64,000 nt of DNA from Bacillaceae bacterium SAS-127 (GTDB lineage Bacteria > Bacillota > Bacilli > Bacillales > Domibacillaceae): the NCBI GenBank assembly GCA_002261155.1, contig NKXN01000074.1, positions 20,518 through 84,517 on the forward strand, written 5' to 3'. A model generated the notes under the pieces. It did no database searches and was not told the DNA's origin. It saw nothing but the letters and a program-made list of their open reading frames with translations. Within the stretch, counting starts at the first letter, position 1, and every line of letters begins with the position of its first letter. Position numbers and translations under genes: made by a program. Shown one piece after another: positions 1-9,525 of the stretch.

Positions 1-2
1 CG

Positions 3-401
3 AAAGTAATCGTTGTGGCTCTCGTTTGCTTCTTTCCGATAACCGTCAACTTAGCTGATGGTTATCGTTTAGTTGACCGCGATATGATTCGATTAATGGA
101 ATCAATGGGAGCAAAAAAACGACAGATTTTTCGCATGGTGAAGCTCCCAGGAGCAATGCCATTCTTCTTTTCTGGATTGCGAATTGCTGGCACATATAGT
201 GTCATGGGCGCTGTGATCAGTGAATGGCTAGGAGCGAGCAAAGGATTAGGGATATTAATGACGAGATCGACGCAATCATTTTTAACGGCTCAAGTATTCG
301 CCACAATCTTTGTTGTGATCGCACTTAGCTTGCTGTTATATTTTCTCATTGAAATCATCGCAAGACTACTGATTTCCTGGCACTATCAACAAGAATCTTA
401 A
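3..401 (+). CDS. thiX: ABC transporter permease, 5'-partial (ThiX-like)
   Basis: The frame is open from the first bases of the window, so the start lies upstream; about 130 C-terminal residues are visible. They contain the binding-protein-dependent permease coupling loop (ESMGAKKRQIFRMVKLPGAMP region, an EAA-type motif that contacts the ATPase) followed by two hydrophobic segments. The stop codon is 9 bases before a lipoprotein gene of the thiamine-pyrimidine-binding family, and the ATPase follows. This is the family order of ThiX-ThiY-ThiZ, the importer of formylaminopyrimidine for thiamine salvage. Location is the cytoplasmic membrane. The permease sequence alone would also fit an SsuC/TauC-type transporter; the assignment rests on the neighbouring binding protein. 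Confidence 0.8.
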   Translation, partial: KVIVVALVCFFPITVNLADGYRLVDRDMIRLMESMGAKKRQIFRMVKLPGAMPFFFSGLRIAGTYSVMGAVISEWLGASKGLGILMTRSTQSFLTAQVFATIFVVIALSLLLYFLIEIIARLLISWHYQQES

Positions 402-410
402 GGAGAGTGA

Positions 411-1442
411 ATGGACTCTATGAAATGGGTAAAATGGCCAATCGTATCGATGTTATTGCTCATCTTGTTAGTTGGTTGCAACCAACAGCAAGAAGAAACA
501 AAAGGCAATAAACAAACGAAAGATACGACAAATAAAGAACTAGAAAAAGTGACACTAATGCTTGATTGGTTCCCGAATACGAATCATACCGGTTTTTATG
601 TAGCAAAAGAAAATGGCTTTTATGAAGAACAAGGTTTAGATGTCGAAATTGTTCAACCAGGTGAAGGATCGACAGCTGATCAACTAGTCGCATCAGGAAA
701 AGCCGATTTTGGTGTAAGTTATCAAGAAGGTGTGACCTATGCAAGAGTCAGTGATATCCCGCTCGTATCGATCGGAGCAGTGATTCAGCATAACACATCC
801 GCTCTCGCTTCGTTAAAAGAAGCGAACATTAGCACACCGAAAGATTTTGAAGGCAAGCGTTACGGTGGTTGGGGTGCGCCCATTGAAGAAGCTGTCATTA
901 AAGCCGTCATGAAGAAAAATGATGCAGATTATAACAAAGTGGAAAACATTACATTAGGTCAAACGGACTTCTTCACTTCTATCGGCAAAGATGCTGACTT
1001 TGAATGGGTGTATTACGGTTGGGACGGTATAGAAGCAGAGCGTCGCAACATGGATGTAAATTATATGATGTTAAAAGATCTTGATCCGGCGTTAGATTAT
1101 TACACACCTGTGATTGTTACGAATGAAAAGCACATAGCTGAGCAGAATGAAATGGTCAAAAAATTCATGGCTGCCACAACAAAAGGCTATGAATTTGCGA
1201 TCGAAAGCCCTGAGGAAGCGGCAGATATTTTATTAAAACACGCACCTGAACTGAATGCTGATCTAGTGAAAGCAAGTCAGAAATGGGTAAGTGAACAATA
1301 TCAAGCAGATGCTACACAATGGGGCGTACAAAAAGCAGACGTATGGCAACGTTTTGCCGATTGGATGTATGAGCAAAAATTAATCGATAAAGAACTAAAG
1401 ACAGAGGATGCTTTTACAAACGAATTTTTACCAAAGAAATAA
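411..1442 (+). CDS. thiY: Thiamine-pyrimidine-precursor-binding lipoprotein (ThiY-like)
   Basis: A 343-residue NMT1/THI5-like substrate-binding protein. It has a lipoprotein signal with the lipobox LVGC (Cys about residue 23), a charged linker, then the family signature around residues 50-75 (LDWFPNTNHTGFYVAKENG) and the WGAPIEEA segment. ThiY proteins bind N-formyl-4-amino-5-aminomethyl-2-methylpyrimidine outside the membrane and hand it to ThiX/ThiZ. The start is set by an AAGGAG site five bases before the ATG at 411, beginning in the stop codon of the permease. The ATPase gene begins 27 bases after the stop, so the three genes are one operon. No THI-box is visible because the operon start is outside the window. 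Confidence 0.85.
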   Translation: MDSMKWVKWPIVSMLLLILLVGCNQQQEETKGNKQTKDTTNKELEKVTLMLDWFPNTNHTGFYVAKENGFYEEQGLDVEIVQPGEGSTADQLVASGKADFGVSYQEGVTYARVSDIPLVSIGAVIQHNTSALASLKEANISTPKDFEGKRYGGWGAPIEEAVIKAVMKKNDADYNKVENITLGQTDFFTSIGKDADFEWVYYGWDGIEAERRNMDVNYMMLKDLDPALDYYTPVIVTNEKHIAEQNEMVKKFMAATTKGYEFAIESPEEAADILLKHAPELNADLVKASQKWVSEQYQADATQWGVQKADVWQRFADWMYEQKLIDKELKTEDAFTNEFLPKK

Positions 1443-1469
1443 AAGCACCTCTATAAGGGAGATTGTGTG

Positions 1470-2246
1470 ATGGAAACAGCCAAGTTGCTCGTAAACAATG
1501 TCTCAAAAACGTTTTATACAACTAAAAATACAATTGAGGCTGTTCGCACGGCGAGTATTGAAGTGAAAGATGGGGAATTTATTTCACTAATCGGTCCAAG
1601 TGGTTGCGGGAAAAGTACTATTTTAGATATCGCCGCTGGGTTGACGAGTCCTGATGAAGGAACCGTATCGTTAAATGGGACTAACATTACGAATCAAAAA
1701 GGGCACGTCAGTTATATGCCGCAAAGTGATGTGCTGTTTCCTTGGCGGACGATACTAGATAACGTCATTATCCCGCTAGAGGTAGCCGGTGTAAATAAAA
1801 AAGAAGCTCGAGAGCAAGCACAATCATTGCTCACATTATTCGGGCTTGAGAGTTTTGCGGATTCGTATCCGCATACACTTTCAGGTGGGATGCGTCAACG
1901 GGCTGCATTTTTGCGCACTCATCTTTGTCAAAAGGAAGTCATGCTATTAGATGAACCATTTGGTAAATTGGATGCATTGACGAGAAGGCAATTGCAACAA
2001 TGGCTGCTTTCGATTTGGCAACAATTTCAGCGTTCAGTCGTACTCGTCACACATGATGTCGATGAAGCGTTATTATTGTCTGACCGCATTTATGTCATGT
2101 CTAGCAGACCGGGCCAAATCATTTATGAATTAACCGTCGATTTGCCACGACCGAGAGATCCTGAAGTCATGACCACACAAACATTTAACGAGATGAAACG
2201 GACATTGTTTCAACATCTTCAAGAGGCCAACTCTCCAGTGTCTTAA
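1470..2246 (+). CDS. thiZ: ABC transporter ATP-binding protein (ThiZ-like)
   Basis: A 258-residue ABC ATPase of the nitrate/sulfonate/taurine/pyrimidine group. Walker A GPSGCGKST is near residue 45, the Q-loop MPQSD near 87, the signature LSGGMRQR near 137 and Walker B VMLLDEP near 157, with the switch HDVDEA after it. It powers uptake through the preceding permease and binding lipoprotein. The ATG at 1470 has AAGGGAG eight bases upstream; an in-frame GTG at 1467 is also possible. It is the last gene of the unit: a hairpin and a T-rich stretch follow directly, and the next gene is on the other strand. Confidence 0.87.
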   Translation: METAKLLVNNVSKTFYTTKNTIEAVRTASIEVKDGEFISLIGPSGCGKSTILDIAAGLTSPDEGTVSLNGTNITNQKGHVSYMPQSDVLFPWRTILDNVIIPLEVAGVNKKEAREQAQSLLTLFGLESFADSYPHTLSGGMRQRAAFLRTHLCQKEVMLLDEPFGKLDALTRRQLQQWLLSIWQQFQRSVVLVTHDVDEALLLSDRIYVMSSRPGQIIYELTVDLPRPRDPEVMTTQTFNEMKRTLFQHLQEANSPVS

Positions 2247-2248
2247 AA

Positions 2249-2280
2249 GAACTGGGGGGCTGGCCTCCTTGTTTTATTTC
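2249..2280 (+). terminator. Probable intrinsic terminator of the thi operon
   Basis: GGGGG-CTGG-CCTCC can pair (one G-T) directly after the stop of the ATPase gene and is followed by TTGTTTTATTT. The stem is short, so termination may be partial. Confidence 0.5.
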
Positions 2281-2286
2281 ACCTAT

Positions 2287-5200
2287 TTAAGTTGCTGGTA
2301 CAAGTTGGACAGTTGCTATATGATCTCCTACCTTCACCTCTGCCCCCTCTGAAACATCCGCTTGTAAGTGTAAGTTCCGCATCAACAAACTTTTTTGCAC
2401 CATCGATTGATAAACTTGAAGCACTTGATTTAGCTCTTCATCGGCACCTACTACAATATCGACACGCATATTGACAGGTAAGTTCAGTTTTTTCCGGTAA
2501 TCTTGTATCGCTCGAATGAATTCTCGCGCCATTCCTTCTTGTATAAGCTCTTTCGTTAAGGAGATATTTAAAGTGACTGTATATTCTCCATTTGCAGCGG
2601 AAGCATATCCTTCTTTCGTCGTTTTTTCGACGATCACATCATCCGTCATTACTTGAATGTTTTCATGAGATATGTCTCCACTACCTACTGCTAAAAATTG
2701 TTTCGACTCTTCATCGGTTAATTGTTGGAGCCATGTATTTACTACATTTGCTTGTTTCCCAAACTTAGCCGCTGATTTTTTAAAGTCTAATTTTAGTTTG
2801 ATTATTGAAGATTGCTCTTCTTTCTCCACTTCTTGAAACTGCTTCACATTTAATTCATCTAAAATAATGTTTTGATAGAGGGACCAATTGATTTCTTCAC
2901 CTGTATTTAACAAGAAAAGGCTGGCTAACGGCTGTTTCACTTTCAAAGAAGTCGTATTTCGAATACTTCTCCCTAGTTCCACCACCTGCAAAACCGCTCC
3001 CATTTCTTTTTCTAATTGTACGTTGATCATTTTTTCATCATAAGTTGGATAGTCTGCCAAATGTACGCTTTCTCCGGTTAAATGTTTATAGACCTCTTCC
3101 GCTATGAAAGGAGTGAACGGGGCCAATAATTGACTAATGGTTGCTAGTACATCATACAGAGTTTGATAAGCAGCTACCTTATCCGCATTCATACCACTCG
3201 ACCAAAAACGTTCTCTAGATCGTCTAACGTACCAGTTACTAACCTCTTCGACTAATTTAGCAATTTCCCTCGTAGCATTCGTCAGTTGATAATCCTCTAA
3301 TTGATCTTTTGCTACTTTCACCGTACTGTTTAATCTAGAAAGAATCCATTCATCTAATTTGTTTCTCTTGCTAGTGTACTCCTGCTTTGGATCAAAACTA
3401 TCTAACTCGGCGTAAAGATTGTAAAAGCTATGAACATTCATAAACGTATCGATTAGCTTCGACTTGGCTTCTTGCACCACTCGTTCCGAAAAGCGTTTTG
3501 GGTTCCATGGTGAGCTATCCACTAACAACGCCCATCGTAACGCATCTGCTCCGTATTTTTGCATTAAATCCATTGGATCTAGTGCGTTCCCTTTACTTTT
3601 AGACATTTTTTGTCCTTTTTCATCTAATACATGCCCAAGGGATAACACCCGTTTATATGGTGCTTTTCCTGTATATAACGTTGATACGGCAAGTAGACTG
3701 TAAAACCAGCCACGCGTTTGGTCAATTCCTTCGATGACAACGTCCGCCGGGAATTGCTTTTCAAACACCTCATGATTTTCAAATGGATAATGATACTGAG
3801 CAAATGGCATCGAGCCGCTATCAAACCAAACATCAATTACTTCTGGTGTTCGTGTCATTGTTCCTTCGCATTGAGAACAACGAAGTTTTACCTGATCCAC
3901 ATACGGTTTATGCAATTCGATGTCCTCGTTGATTGGATGAATAGATAATTGCTTTAATTCATCTATGCTTTTTGGTGCATGTTGATGACTGCATGCGTCA
4001 CATTGCCACACATTCAGCGGCGTGCCCCAATAGCGTTTGCGACTAATATTCCAATCAACCATATTTTCTAGAAAATTACCGAAGCGACCATGCTTAATAT
4101 GATCTGGATACCAAGTAACTTCTTCATTATTTTTGATGAATTGATCTTTTAATGCGGTCGTTTTAATAAACCAGCTTTCATTTGCATAATACAAAAGCGG
4201 TGAATCACAACGCCAACAGTGAGGATAATTATGTTCGTATTTTTCTTTACTATATAGTAATTCTTTTTCAGCAAGCGCACGAATAATATCGACATCACAA
4301 TCTTTGACGAAGCGCCCTTGAAATAGCGGCACTTCTGCTGTATATTCTCCCTTTTCATTGACGACATTGACAAATGATAAGCCGTTCTCTTGTACGACCT
4401 TATAGTCATCTTCACCATATGCTGGTGCAATATGAACGATACCTGTTCCACTATTGTCTGTTACATAATCAGCGGCGACAACTTGATGTCCCTTCTCTAC
4501 TTCCACAAAATCAAATACGGGCACATAAGAGAGACCGATCAAGTCCGCTCCTTGATGAACGGACAAAATTTCGTAATCCGTCTGTAAAACAGCCTCCACT
4601 AATGATTCAGCTACAACAAAGATCTCTTCTCCTTGCTTTGCTCGCACATATGTCATATTGGGATGAACGGCTAATGCCACATTCGCAGGTAATGTCCAAG
4701 GCGTTGTCGTCCAACCAAGAAAATATTCATTATCGCGGTCTCGGATTTTGAATTTTGCTGTGACGGACAAATCCTTGACCATTTTATACCCTTGAGCCAC
4801 TTCATGTGAACTAAGAGACGTTTGGCAACTCGGACAATAAGGGGACACACGATGCCCTTTATTGAGTAATCCCTTTTCATGAATCGTACCAAGAATGTGC
4901 CACACACTTTCAATATACGAATTATTTAATGTAACATAAGGATCATCCATATCCACCCAATAACCTAGCTGCTCTGTAAATTCCCGCCACTGTTTTTCAT
5001 ATATAAATACACTTTCTCGACACTTCTCAATAAAAGCTTCTACACCATAGTTCTCAATCTCACTTTTCCCGGAGATTCCTAATTGCTTTTCTACTCCGAG
5101 TTCTACAGGTAATCCATGCGTATCCCAGCCAGCTTTGCGAATCACTTGATGTCCGGTCATCGTTTTATATCTTGCGACCACATCTTTAATCGTGCGGCCT

Positions 5201-5376
5201 AATACATGGCCGACATGGGGCAACCCGTTGGCTGTCGGTGGACCTTCATAAAAGACAAATGAAGGACTACCTTCTCTTTTTGTAATCGATTGTTGAAATG
5301 TGTGATTTTGTAACCATTGTTCCCGAATCCGTTCTTCACGTTGATGAACCGATTCTTTTGTTTGTTCTTGTTTCAT
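2287..5376 (-). CDS. ileS: Isoleucyl-tRNA synthetase, type 2
   Basis: A 1029-residue class I aminoacyl-tRNA synthetase that charges tRNA-Ile in the cytoplasm. The HIGH motif appears as HVGH (about residue 55) inside [15 protein letters not shown], and the KMSKS loop is QKMSKSKGN near residue 600. A large editing domain lies between them and an anticodon-binding domain ([16 protein letters not shown]) follows. The length and the eukaryote-like N-terminal motif fit the type-2 IleRS (IleS2), which in Bacillaceae often co-exists with a type-1 enzyme and is usually mupirocin-tolerant. No other ileS is in the window. The ATG at 5376 is preceded by AGGGG. The gene stands alone and is preceded by a T-box leader with its own promoter. 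Confidence 0.95.
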   Translation of the reverse strand: MKQEQTKESVHQREERIREQWLQNHTFQQSITKREGSPSFVFYEGPPTANGLPHVGHVLGRTIKDVVARYKTMTGHQVIRKAGWDTHGLPVELGVEKQLGISGKSEIENYGVEAFIEKCRESVFIYEKQWREFTEQLGYWVDMDDPYVTLNNSYIESVWHILGTIHEKGLLNKGHRVSPYCPSCQTSLSSHEVAQGYKMVKDLSVTAKFKIRDRDNEYFLGWTTTPWTLPANVALAVHPNMTYVRAKQGEEIFVVAESLVEAVLQTDYEILSVHQGADLIGLSYVPVFDFVEVEKGHQVVAADYVTDNSGTGIVHIAPAYGEDDYKVVQENGLSFVNVVNEKGEYTAEVPLFQGRFVKDCDVDIIRALAEKELLYSKEKYEHNYPHCWRCDSPLLYYANESWFIKTTALKDQFIKNNEEVTWYPDHIKHGRFGNFLENMVDWNISRKRYWGTPLNVWQCDACSHQHAPKSIDELKQLSIHPINEDIELHKPYVDQVKLRCSQCEGTMTRTPEVIDVWFDSGSMPFAQYHYPFENHEVFEKQFPADVVIEGIDQTRGWFYSLLAVSTLYTGKAPYKRVLSLGHVLDEKGQKMSKSKGNALDPMDLMQKYGADALRWALLVDSSPWNPKRFSERVVQEAKSKLIDTFMNVHSFYNLYAELDSFDPKQEYTSKRNKLDEWILSRLNSTVKVAKDQLEDYQLTNATREIAKLVEEVSNWYVRRSRERFWSSGMNADKVAAYQTLYDVLATISQLLAPFTPFIAEEVYKHLTGESVHLADYPTYDEKMINVQLEKEMGAVLQVVELGRSIRNTTSLKVKQPLASLFLLNTGEEINWSLYQNIILDELNVKQFQEVEKEEQSSIIKLKLDFKKSAAKFGKQANVVNTWLQQLTDEESKQFLAVGSGDISHENIQVMTDDVIVEKTTKEGYASAANGEYTVTLNISLTKELIQEGMAREFIRAIQDYRKKLNLPVNMRVDIVVGADEELNQVLQVYQSMVQKSLLMRNLHLQADVSEGAEVKVGDHIATVQLVPAT

Positions 5377-5400
5377 GTGATATCGCCCCTAATATTTTTT

Positions 5401-5683
5401 TATTAAAGCACACAAAAAACCCGCCCCTCAAGAAAGGGACGGGTTTAACCACGATACCACCCTAATTCTATTGAAAAACTTCTCAATAGCACTTAGCCAC
5501 GTACAATCATACGCGTTCCTTTTAACGGTAGACACCCGTTCAAGCCTACTACTGTTCAGCTTGACTTCTCAGAGATGATTTTCACTTACGAACTGAACAC
5601 CGGATTTCAGCACTCACCGGCTCTCTGTGGAACAGCTACATAAATTACTTTTTCTCTTCATCGAATTTGTGTGCTTTAATTGG
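5401..5683 (-). promoter_or_regulatory. T-box riboswitch leader of ileS
   Basis: Read on the minus strand this untranslated leader has a Stem I with the AGAGAGCCGG segment and a GCTGAAATCCGG partner. A specifier region follows (GTGAAAATCATCTCTGAG) in which ATC, an isoleucine codon, is in the expected place. The conserved T-box sequence AGGGTGGTATCGTGG lies at 5449-5463, and an intrinsic terminator follows it. In this family uncharged tRNA-Ile pairs with the specifier and the T-box to stabilise the antiterminator, so ileS is expressed when isoleucyl-tRNA runs low. The specifier was assigned by position relative to the conserved Stem I elements. Confidence 0.93.
5414..5446 (-). terminator. T-box-controlled terminator hairpin
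   Basis: AACCCGTCCCT and AGGGGCGGGTT (minus strand) pair with one mismatch around a short loop and run into TTTTTTG. It sits between the T-box sequence and the ileS start, as expected for the attenuator. Confidence 0.88.
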
Positions 5684-5688
5684 AAATA

Positions 5689-5717
5689 ATTATAACTTGA
5701 ATAAAATCTCATGTCAA
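5689..5717 (-). promoter_or_regulatory. SigA-type promoter of ileS
   Basis: On the minus strand TTGACA (5712-5717) and TATAAT (5689-5694) are both perfect and exactly 17 bases apart, directly upstream of the T-box leader. Confidence 0.92.
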
Positions 5718-5749
5718 ACTAATTGGAAAATTATCAAGATAATTAGTTT
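5716..5749. repeat. Inverted repeat between the hydrolase stop and the ileS promoter
   Basis: AAACTAATT (5716-5724) and AATTAGTTT (5741-5749) are perfect 9-base inverted repeats. One arm covers the stop codon of the SLH hydrolase gene and the other touches the ileS -35 box. It may be a weak terminator for the upstream gene; there is no T-run. Confidence 0.5.
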
Positions 5750-7695
5750 TCTAGTTTAACTGTCCGATATAAAAAGACAGCCGCTTGGGCACGAGTGACT
5801 TTTTGATTCGGACCAAACGTTCCATTGGAATTTCCGACGGTAATACCATTGGCCGCGAGAGCATTAATGTATGGAGCGGCCCAATAATTTTTACTCACAT
5901 CTTTAAAAGGTTTTGGCGAATGACCTTTTAATTCAAAGGCAATTGACAATAATTTGGCTAATTGAGCGCGAGTAAGTTCGTCATTCGGTCTAAATGTTCC
6001 ATCTTTAAATCCTGACAGCACGCCCTTTTGTTTTAAAAAGCGGATATATGGTAAAAACTCATTGTCGGGTGCTACATCCTTAAAGTTTGTAGAATCCTTT
6101 ATCAGCTTGTGATCATAATTTAAGGCGTTGGCTAAAAGTTTAGCAGCGTGCGCTCTTGTGACCACTTTATTCGGTTGAAAACTTCCATCTTTGTAGCCAT
6201 TAATGTATCCTTTGTCAGCGATAAATTGTATTTCTTTATAAGCCCAAAAATCAGACACGACATCCGTAAAGTCCACAGAACTATTTCCATCTTTTACCCA
6301 GTTATTAATATCTTTAATGAATTCTTCTGGCACATTCGCTGGAATAGCATACTCAGAAAAGTCCGGTTCTCCTTTGTAGTTAACGAGCAAGTGAATCAAA
6401 TCAGGATACATTTTGTAGCCAACATTTTTCCGATTCGATAAAGCATCCTGCCAATCCTGTAAATCAGAAGGTGGTACTTGCAAGTCTTTCCCTCCCTGCA
6501 AGATCAACAGCGGAACATTTTGTTTGGCTGCTAACTCGACAGGGACATAATCACGAAGTTCAAACCACCAATACGCATTTGGAAGCTGAAATTCTTTTGG
6601 TATGTTATCTTTCGAATAAGCTGGATTATTAATTAAAGCGATTTGCTGTTCCCAAAAAGCAAGATTCGCTTTGGCTGCTTCTAGTTGTTCCGGAGGCAGA
6701 CCTTGTTCCTTGGCTCTTTCCAATCCATCTTGTTGCTGCTTTAACATTAAATCTTGAAATTTACCACTTGGCCCTGATACGATAATGCCGCCTTTAATTT
6801 GCTTCTGTTTATCTGCTTCTAAAATACGCGGCATTGCATATCCACCTTGACTGTGGCCTAATACATAAATTTGATTACTCACTTCAGGATGATCTCCTAA
6901 AAGCTGAACGGCTTTCACTGCATCATCAATCGTTTCTTCTTGAATACTAAACTTCGAATTCATTCCTGTTTTTAAATGATGCTCTCTCGTCACTTTTTCA
7001 TAGCGAAGAACAGCGATTCCTTCATTGGCTAAGCCGACAGCAATATCACGGAAAGCTTTCGTAGAATATAACGATTCATCTTGGTCGTTCGGTCCTGATC
7101 CATGGACAAGAACGACCGCTGGAAATGGACCTTTTCCTTTTGGCATAGTTAGAGTACCCGGCAAAGCTAGTTCCCCTTCACCAATTTTCACTTGTTGTTC
7201 CGAGTAACTTCCTTCCTTTTCATATGTAGGTTTCTTATATTGGCTCGGTGGTGAATAATAAAAAGGGATAAAGAAGTCATCAACATGCCCGGCTTTGTCT
7301 AAATTAATAGTAATATCCATCGGGAAGGTTGTACCTTCATAGGTCATCATAATATTTGTGTGGACAGAATTTTCCGCTTTCTTTACAGACGTTTGTTTTC
7401 CAATTTCACCAAATGCAGCGGTTTTTGCTTGCCAAATTCGTGAAAGATCTTCTTGAGATATATGCTTTTTCAAATTCGCACTCAATAATTCATACGCCTC
7501 AGCCCACTTTTCATTAGTAACCGCTGTCATAAATGAAGCTGCTACTTGTTCAGCATTCACAGGAGCAATAGTATTCACTGTTTCTTGCGCTTGTACATGA
7601 GACTCATGATCAGCAGGTACCATGATTCCGCTTACACCGATCGTCACAGCAAGCACAACAGGGCTAACTTTTTTCCAACTTCTTTGTTTCTTCAT
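5743..7695 (-). CDS. Secreted alpha/beta hydrolase with three SLH domains
   Basis: 650 residues. It has a signal peptide (about 1-36, cleavage near VQAQE), a DUF3887-like helical/NTF2-like region (about 48-145), then an alpha/beta hydrolase domain (about 165-470). The hydrolase shows VVLVHGSGPNDQDES for the oxyanion region and the nucleophile elbow GHSQGG (Ser about 282); LQGGKDLQVP and DLIHLL fit the acid and His positions. The C-terminus has three S-layer homology repeats (about 478-535, 538-598, 600-648) that in this family anchor proteins to pyruvylated wall polymer. It is therefore a cell-surface esterase or peptidase-like hydrolase of unknown substrate. The ATG has TGGAGG eight bases upstream. 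Confidence 0.85.
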   Translation of the reverse strand: MKKQRSWKKVSPVVLAVTIGVSGIMVPADHESHVQAQETVNTIAPVNAEQVAASFMTAVTNEKWAEAYELLSANLKKHISQEDLSRIWQAKTAAFGEIGKQTSVKKAENSVHTNIMMTYEGTTFPMDITINLDKAGHVDDFFIPFYYSPPSQYKKPTYEKEGSYSEQQVKIGEGELALPGTLTMPKGKGPFPAVVLVHGSGPNDQDESLYSTKAFRDIAVGLANEGIAVLRYEKVTREHHLKTGMNSKFSIQEETIDDAVKAVQLLGDHPEVSNQIYVLGHSQGGYAMPRILEADKQKQIKGGIIVSGPSGKFQDLMLKQQQDGLERAKEQGLPPEQLEAAKANLAFWEQQIALINNPAYSKDNIPKEFQLPNAYWWFELRDYVPVELAAKQNVPLLILQGGKDLQVPPSDLQDWQDALSNRKNVGYKMYPDLIHLLVNYKGEPDFSEYAIPANVPEEFIKDINNWVKDGNSSVDFTDVVSDFWAYKEIQFIADKGYINGYKDGSFQPNKVVTRAHAAKLLANALNYDHKLIKDSTNFKDVAPDNEFLPYIRFLKQKGVLSGFKDGTFRPNDELTRAQLAKLLSIAFELKGHSPKPFKDVSKNYWAAPYINALAANGITVGNSNGTFGPNQKVTRAQAAVFLYRTVKLEN

Positions 7696-7762
7696 ATTTT
7701 TCCTCCACTCTTCTATTTCAGGAAAATACCTGTTAATTTAATAGTATTATAGGTTCTTTCTA

Positions 7763-7844
7763 TTGACAATCTTTTTACATGGATTAATCATCCATGATTA
7801 TTCACCGAATCGTCGTTGACAAATGCTTCAATAAAACGAACAAT
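7763..7844 (+). promoter_or_regulatory. Promoter and operator-like region of the MFS gene
   Basis: Two promoter-like pairs are visible: TTGACA at 7763-7768 with AATCAT at 7786-7791, and TTGACA at 7816-7821 with AACAAT at 7839-7844 (both 17-base spacers). A perfect inverted repeat CATGGAT-N5-ATCCATG (7778-7796) overlaps the first -10 and could be an operator. Confidence 0.5.
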
Positions 7845-7881
7845 AGAAAGCAAGACAACTAGATGGAGGCTGTATTTCCTC

Positions 7882-9039
7882 ATGAGAATATTTGTTTATA
7901 TCATTGTGTTTTTTTCATTTTTTGATTTGTTTACTCAGCTCCCGATTATGAGTCCGTTTGCTGAGTCGCTAGGGGCCACGCCGTTATTAACCGGTTTGGT
8001 CGTTGGCATCTATTCCTTTTCTAACACGATTGGAAATGTCATCTCTGGGTTTCTCACAGATCGAAAAGGGGCCTTTCGGATTTTAGTCATCGGTTTAATC
8101 TTAACGGGTGTTTCGCTTTTATTTTATCGATTGGCTGTCGATGCTTGGTCGTTACTAGCCATTCGATTTTTACATGGTTTTCTTGCTGGATTGATTGTCC
8201 CTGCTGCGTTTACTTATTTGGCAAATGTCGCGACAGAAGAAAAAAAAGGAAAAAGCTCTGCAATCTCTGGAGCTTTCGTTGGATTGGCCGCTGTAATTGG
8301 ACCTGCTTTTAGTGGGATTGTTGCGAGCAAAACAAGCGAAGTGACGGTATTGACAGTAACCGCTGCTTGTATGCTCATTTTAGCCATTATTTCCCTCTTT
8401 CTTTTGCGAAATAATGTCCCCACTTCACTTGAAGAAGGAGAAGGAAAGCAAGCGATGCCTATACGCGCTTTTTTTCAACAAGCGAACGTGGTAAAAGCTT
8501 TTATTGGCGCTTTTTTGCTGATGTTCTCTCAAGGTGTTCTCGCTTATATGTTACCGTTGAAAGTGATCCACCTAGGATTCGATGCTCGAACAAGTGGGAT
8601 GCTATTAAGTACGTTTGGTATAACGGCTATTCTTATTTTCTTGTTACCGACCAATCGGTTATTTGATCTCATTAAACCGAAGTGGACGTTAGCATTTGGT
8701 ATGAGTGCGATGGGACTGAGCTTAGTTTTACTAAGTCAACTAGATCTTACATCGCTCTTATATGCCTGCATGGTTCTATACGGTGTTGGGTTTGCCTTTC
8801 TCTTTCCATCGCTCAATTCATTACTCGTTCAAGCGATTACTCCCGCTCACCGAGGCAAAGCGTATGGCTACTTTTATGCCTTTTTCTCTTTAGGTGTCGT
8901 GGTCGGATCGGGATTGACAGGCTTATTCGCTTTCACTCCATTGCAAGGCTTTCTCTTTACTGGTGTTTTATTAATCATTGCAGCGGCTGGCAGTCTTTTA
9001 GTAGAACCGCCCGTAATGAAAGAAAAACAAATGCAATGA
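7882..9039 (+). CDS. MFS efflux transporter
   Basis: 385 residues with about 12 hydrophobic segments, typical of drug:proton antiporters of the major facilitator superfamily. The cytoplasmic loop motif A is visible as GFLTDRKGAFR near residue 62, and a motif-C-like glycine-rich stretch (GAFVGLAAVIGPAFSG) is in TM5. The frame is open back to a TTG at 7816, but that TTG is itself part of a TTGACA promoter box. The ATG at 7882, with GGAGG about 12 bases upstream, is the better start. The substrate cannot be told from sequence. The gene is monocistronic and ends in a strong terminator. Confidence 0.83.
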   Translation: MRIFVYIIVFFSFFDLFTQLPIMSPFAESLGATPLLTGLVVGIYSFSNTIGNVISGFLTDRKGAFRILVIGLILTGVSLLFYRLAVDAWSLLAIRFLHGFLAGLIVPAAFTYLANVATEEKKGKSSAISGAFVGLAAVIGPAFSGIVASKTSEVTVLTVTAACMLILAIISLFLLRNNVPTSLEEGEGKQAMPIRAFFQQANVVKAFIGAFLLMFSQGVLAYMLPLKVIHLGFDARTSGMLLSTFGITAILIFLLPTNRLFDLIKPKWTLAFGMSAMGLSLVLLSQLDLTSLLYACMVLYGVGFAFLFPSLNSLLVQAITPAHRGKAYGYFYAFFSLGVVVGSGLTGLFAFTPLQGFLFTGVLLIIAAAGSLLVEPPVMKEKQMQ

Positions 9040-9042
9040 ATG

Positions 9043-9074
9043 AAAAAAGCAGGCGACATATGCCTGCTTTTTTC
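9043..9074. terminator. Bidirectional intrinsic terminator
   Basis: AAAAAAGCAGGC and GCCTGCTTTTTT form a symmetric hairpin between the convergent MFS gene and the membrane-protein gene at 9085. T-runs are present in both directions. Confidence 0.9.
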
Positions 9075-9084
9075 TATGAATCTA

Positions 9085-9519
9085 TTACCACAACACTGGT
9101 TTCACAACCATAAACCATAACATCATCATTAATAAAGTAATATAAATCCAGACCGAACGATAAAGTTTGTCGATGAGCGACTGCTTGTTTGCTGATGGCT
9201 CATTAAATTGTTTTAATGTTGGTGTAAAAGCTCGTGCTAAGAAAAAAATTGAACTGACCATGACAACAATCGTCATCACGACCCAAGAAGTGGTCCATGG
9301 CCACGAGCCTACATACATTAATAAAATCCCCGATCCGACTAACACATGACCAGCATGCTTGACGAGACGAATCGCGGATTGAAAGACTTCGATACAAGCT
9401 TGTTCTGTCTCAGCTGTTGCCTGACGTAATTTTTTTAACAGAGGAAATAAAACAAAAAACGGACCGATTGATAAGATCACACTAAAAATATGGCTATATA
9501 CTAGAAGCTGATACATCAT
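9085..9519 (-). CDS. Small integral membrane protein, four TM segments
   Basis: 144 residues and mostly hydrophobic. Four membrane segments are visible (about 5-27, 50-70, 75-95, 120-140). The N-terminus YSHIFSVILSIGPFF carries a histidine in TM1, as in DUF2269/CopD-like small membrane proteins. No function can be assigned. The preceding ASCH gene ends six bases before this start, so the two are probably co-transcribed. The start (ATG ATG at 9519) has only a weak ribosome site, consistent with translational coupling. Confidence 0.7.
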   Translation of the reverse strand: MMYQLLVYSHIFSVILSIGPFFVLFPLLKKLRQATAETEQACIEVFQSAIRLVKHAGHVLVGSGILLMYVGSWPWTTSWVVMTIVVMVSSIFFLARAFTPTLKQFNEPSANKQSLIDKLYRSVWIYITLLMMMLWFMVVKPVLW

Positions 9520-9525
9520 CTAAAT

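Noticed and set aside
4374..4751. A 125-codon frame antisense to ileS
   Set aside because: The ileS frame is strongly conserved here; composition and the lack of a ribosome site mark the antisense frame as chance.
8682..9113. A 143-codon plus-strand frame inside the MFS gene
   Set aside because: It overlaps the conserved transporter frame almost fully, runs through the terminator and has no ribosome site; a shadow frame.
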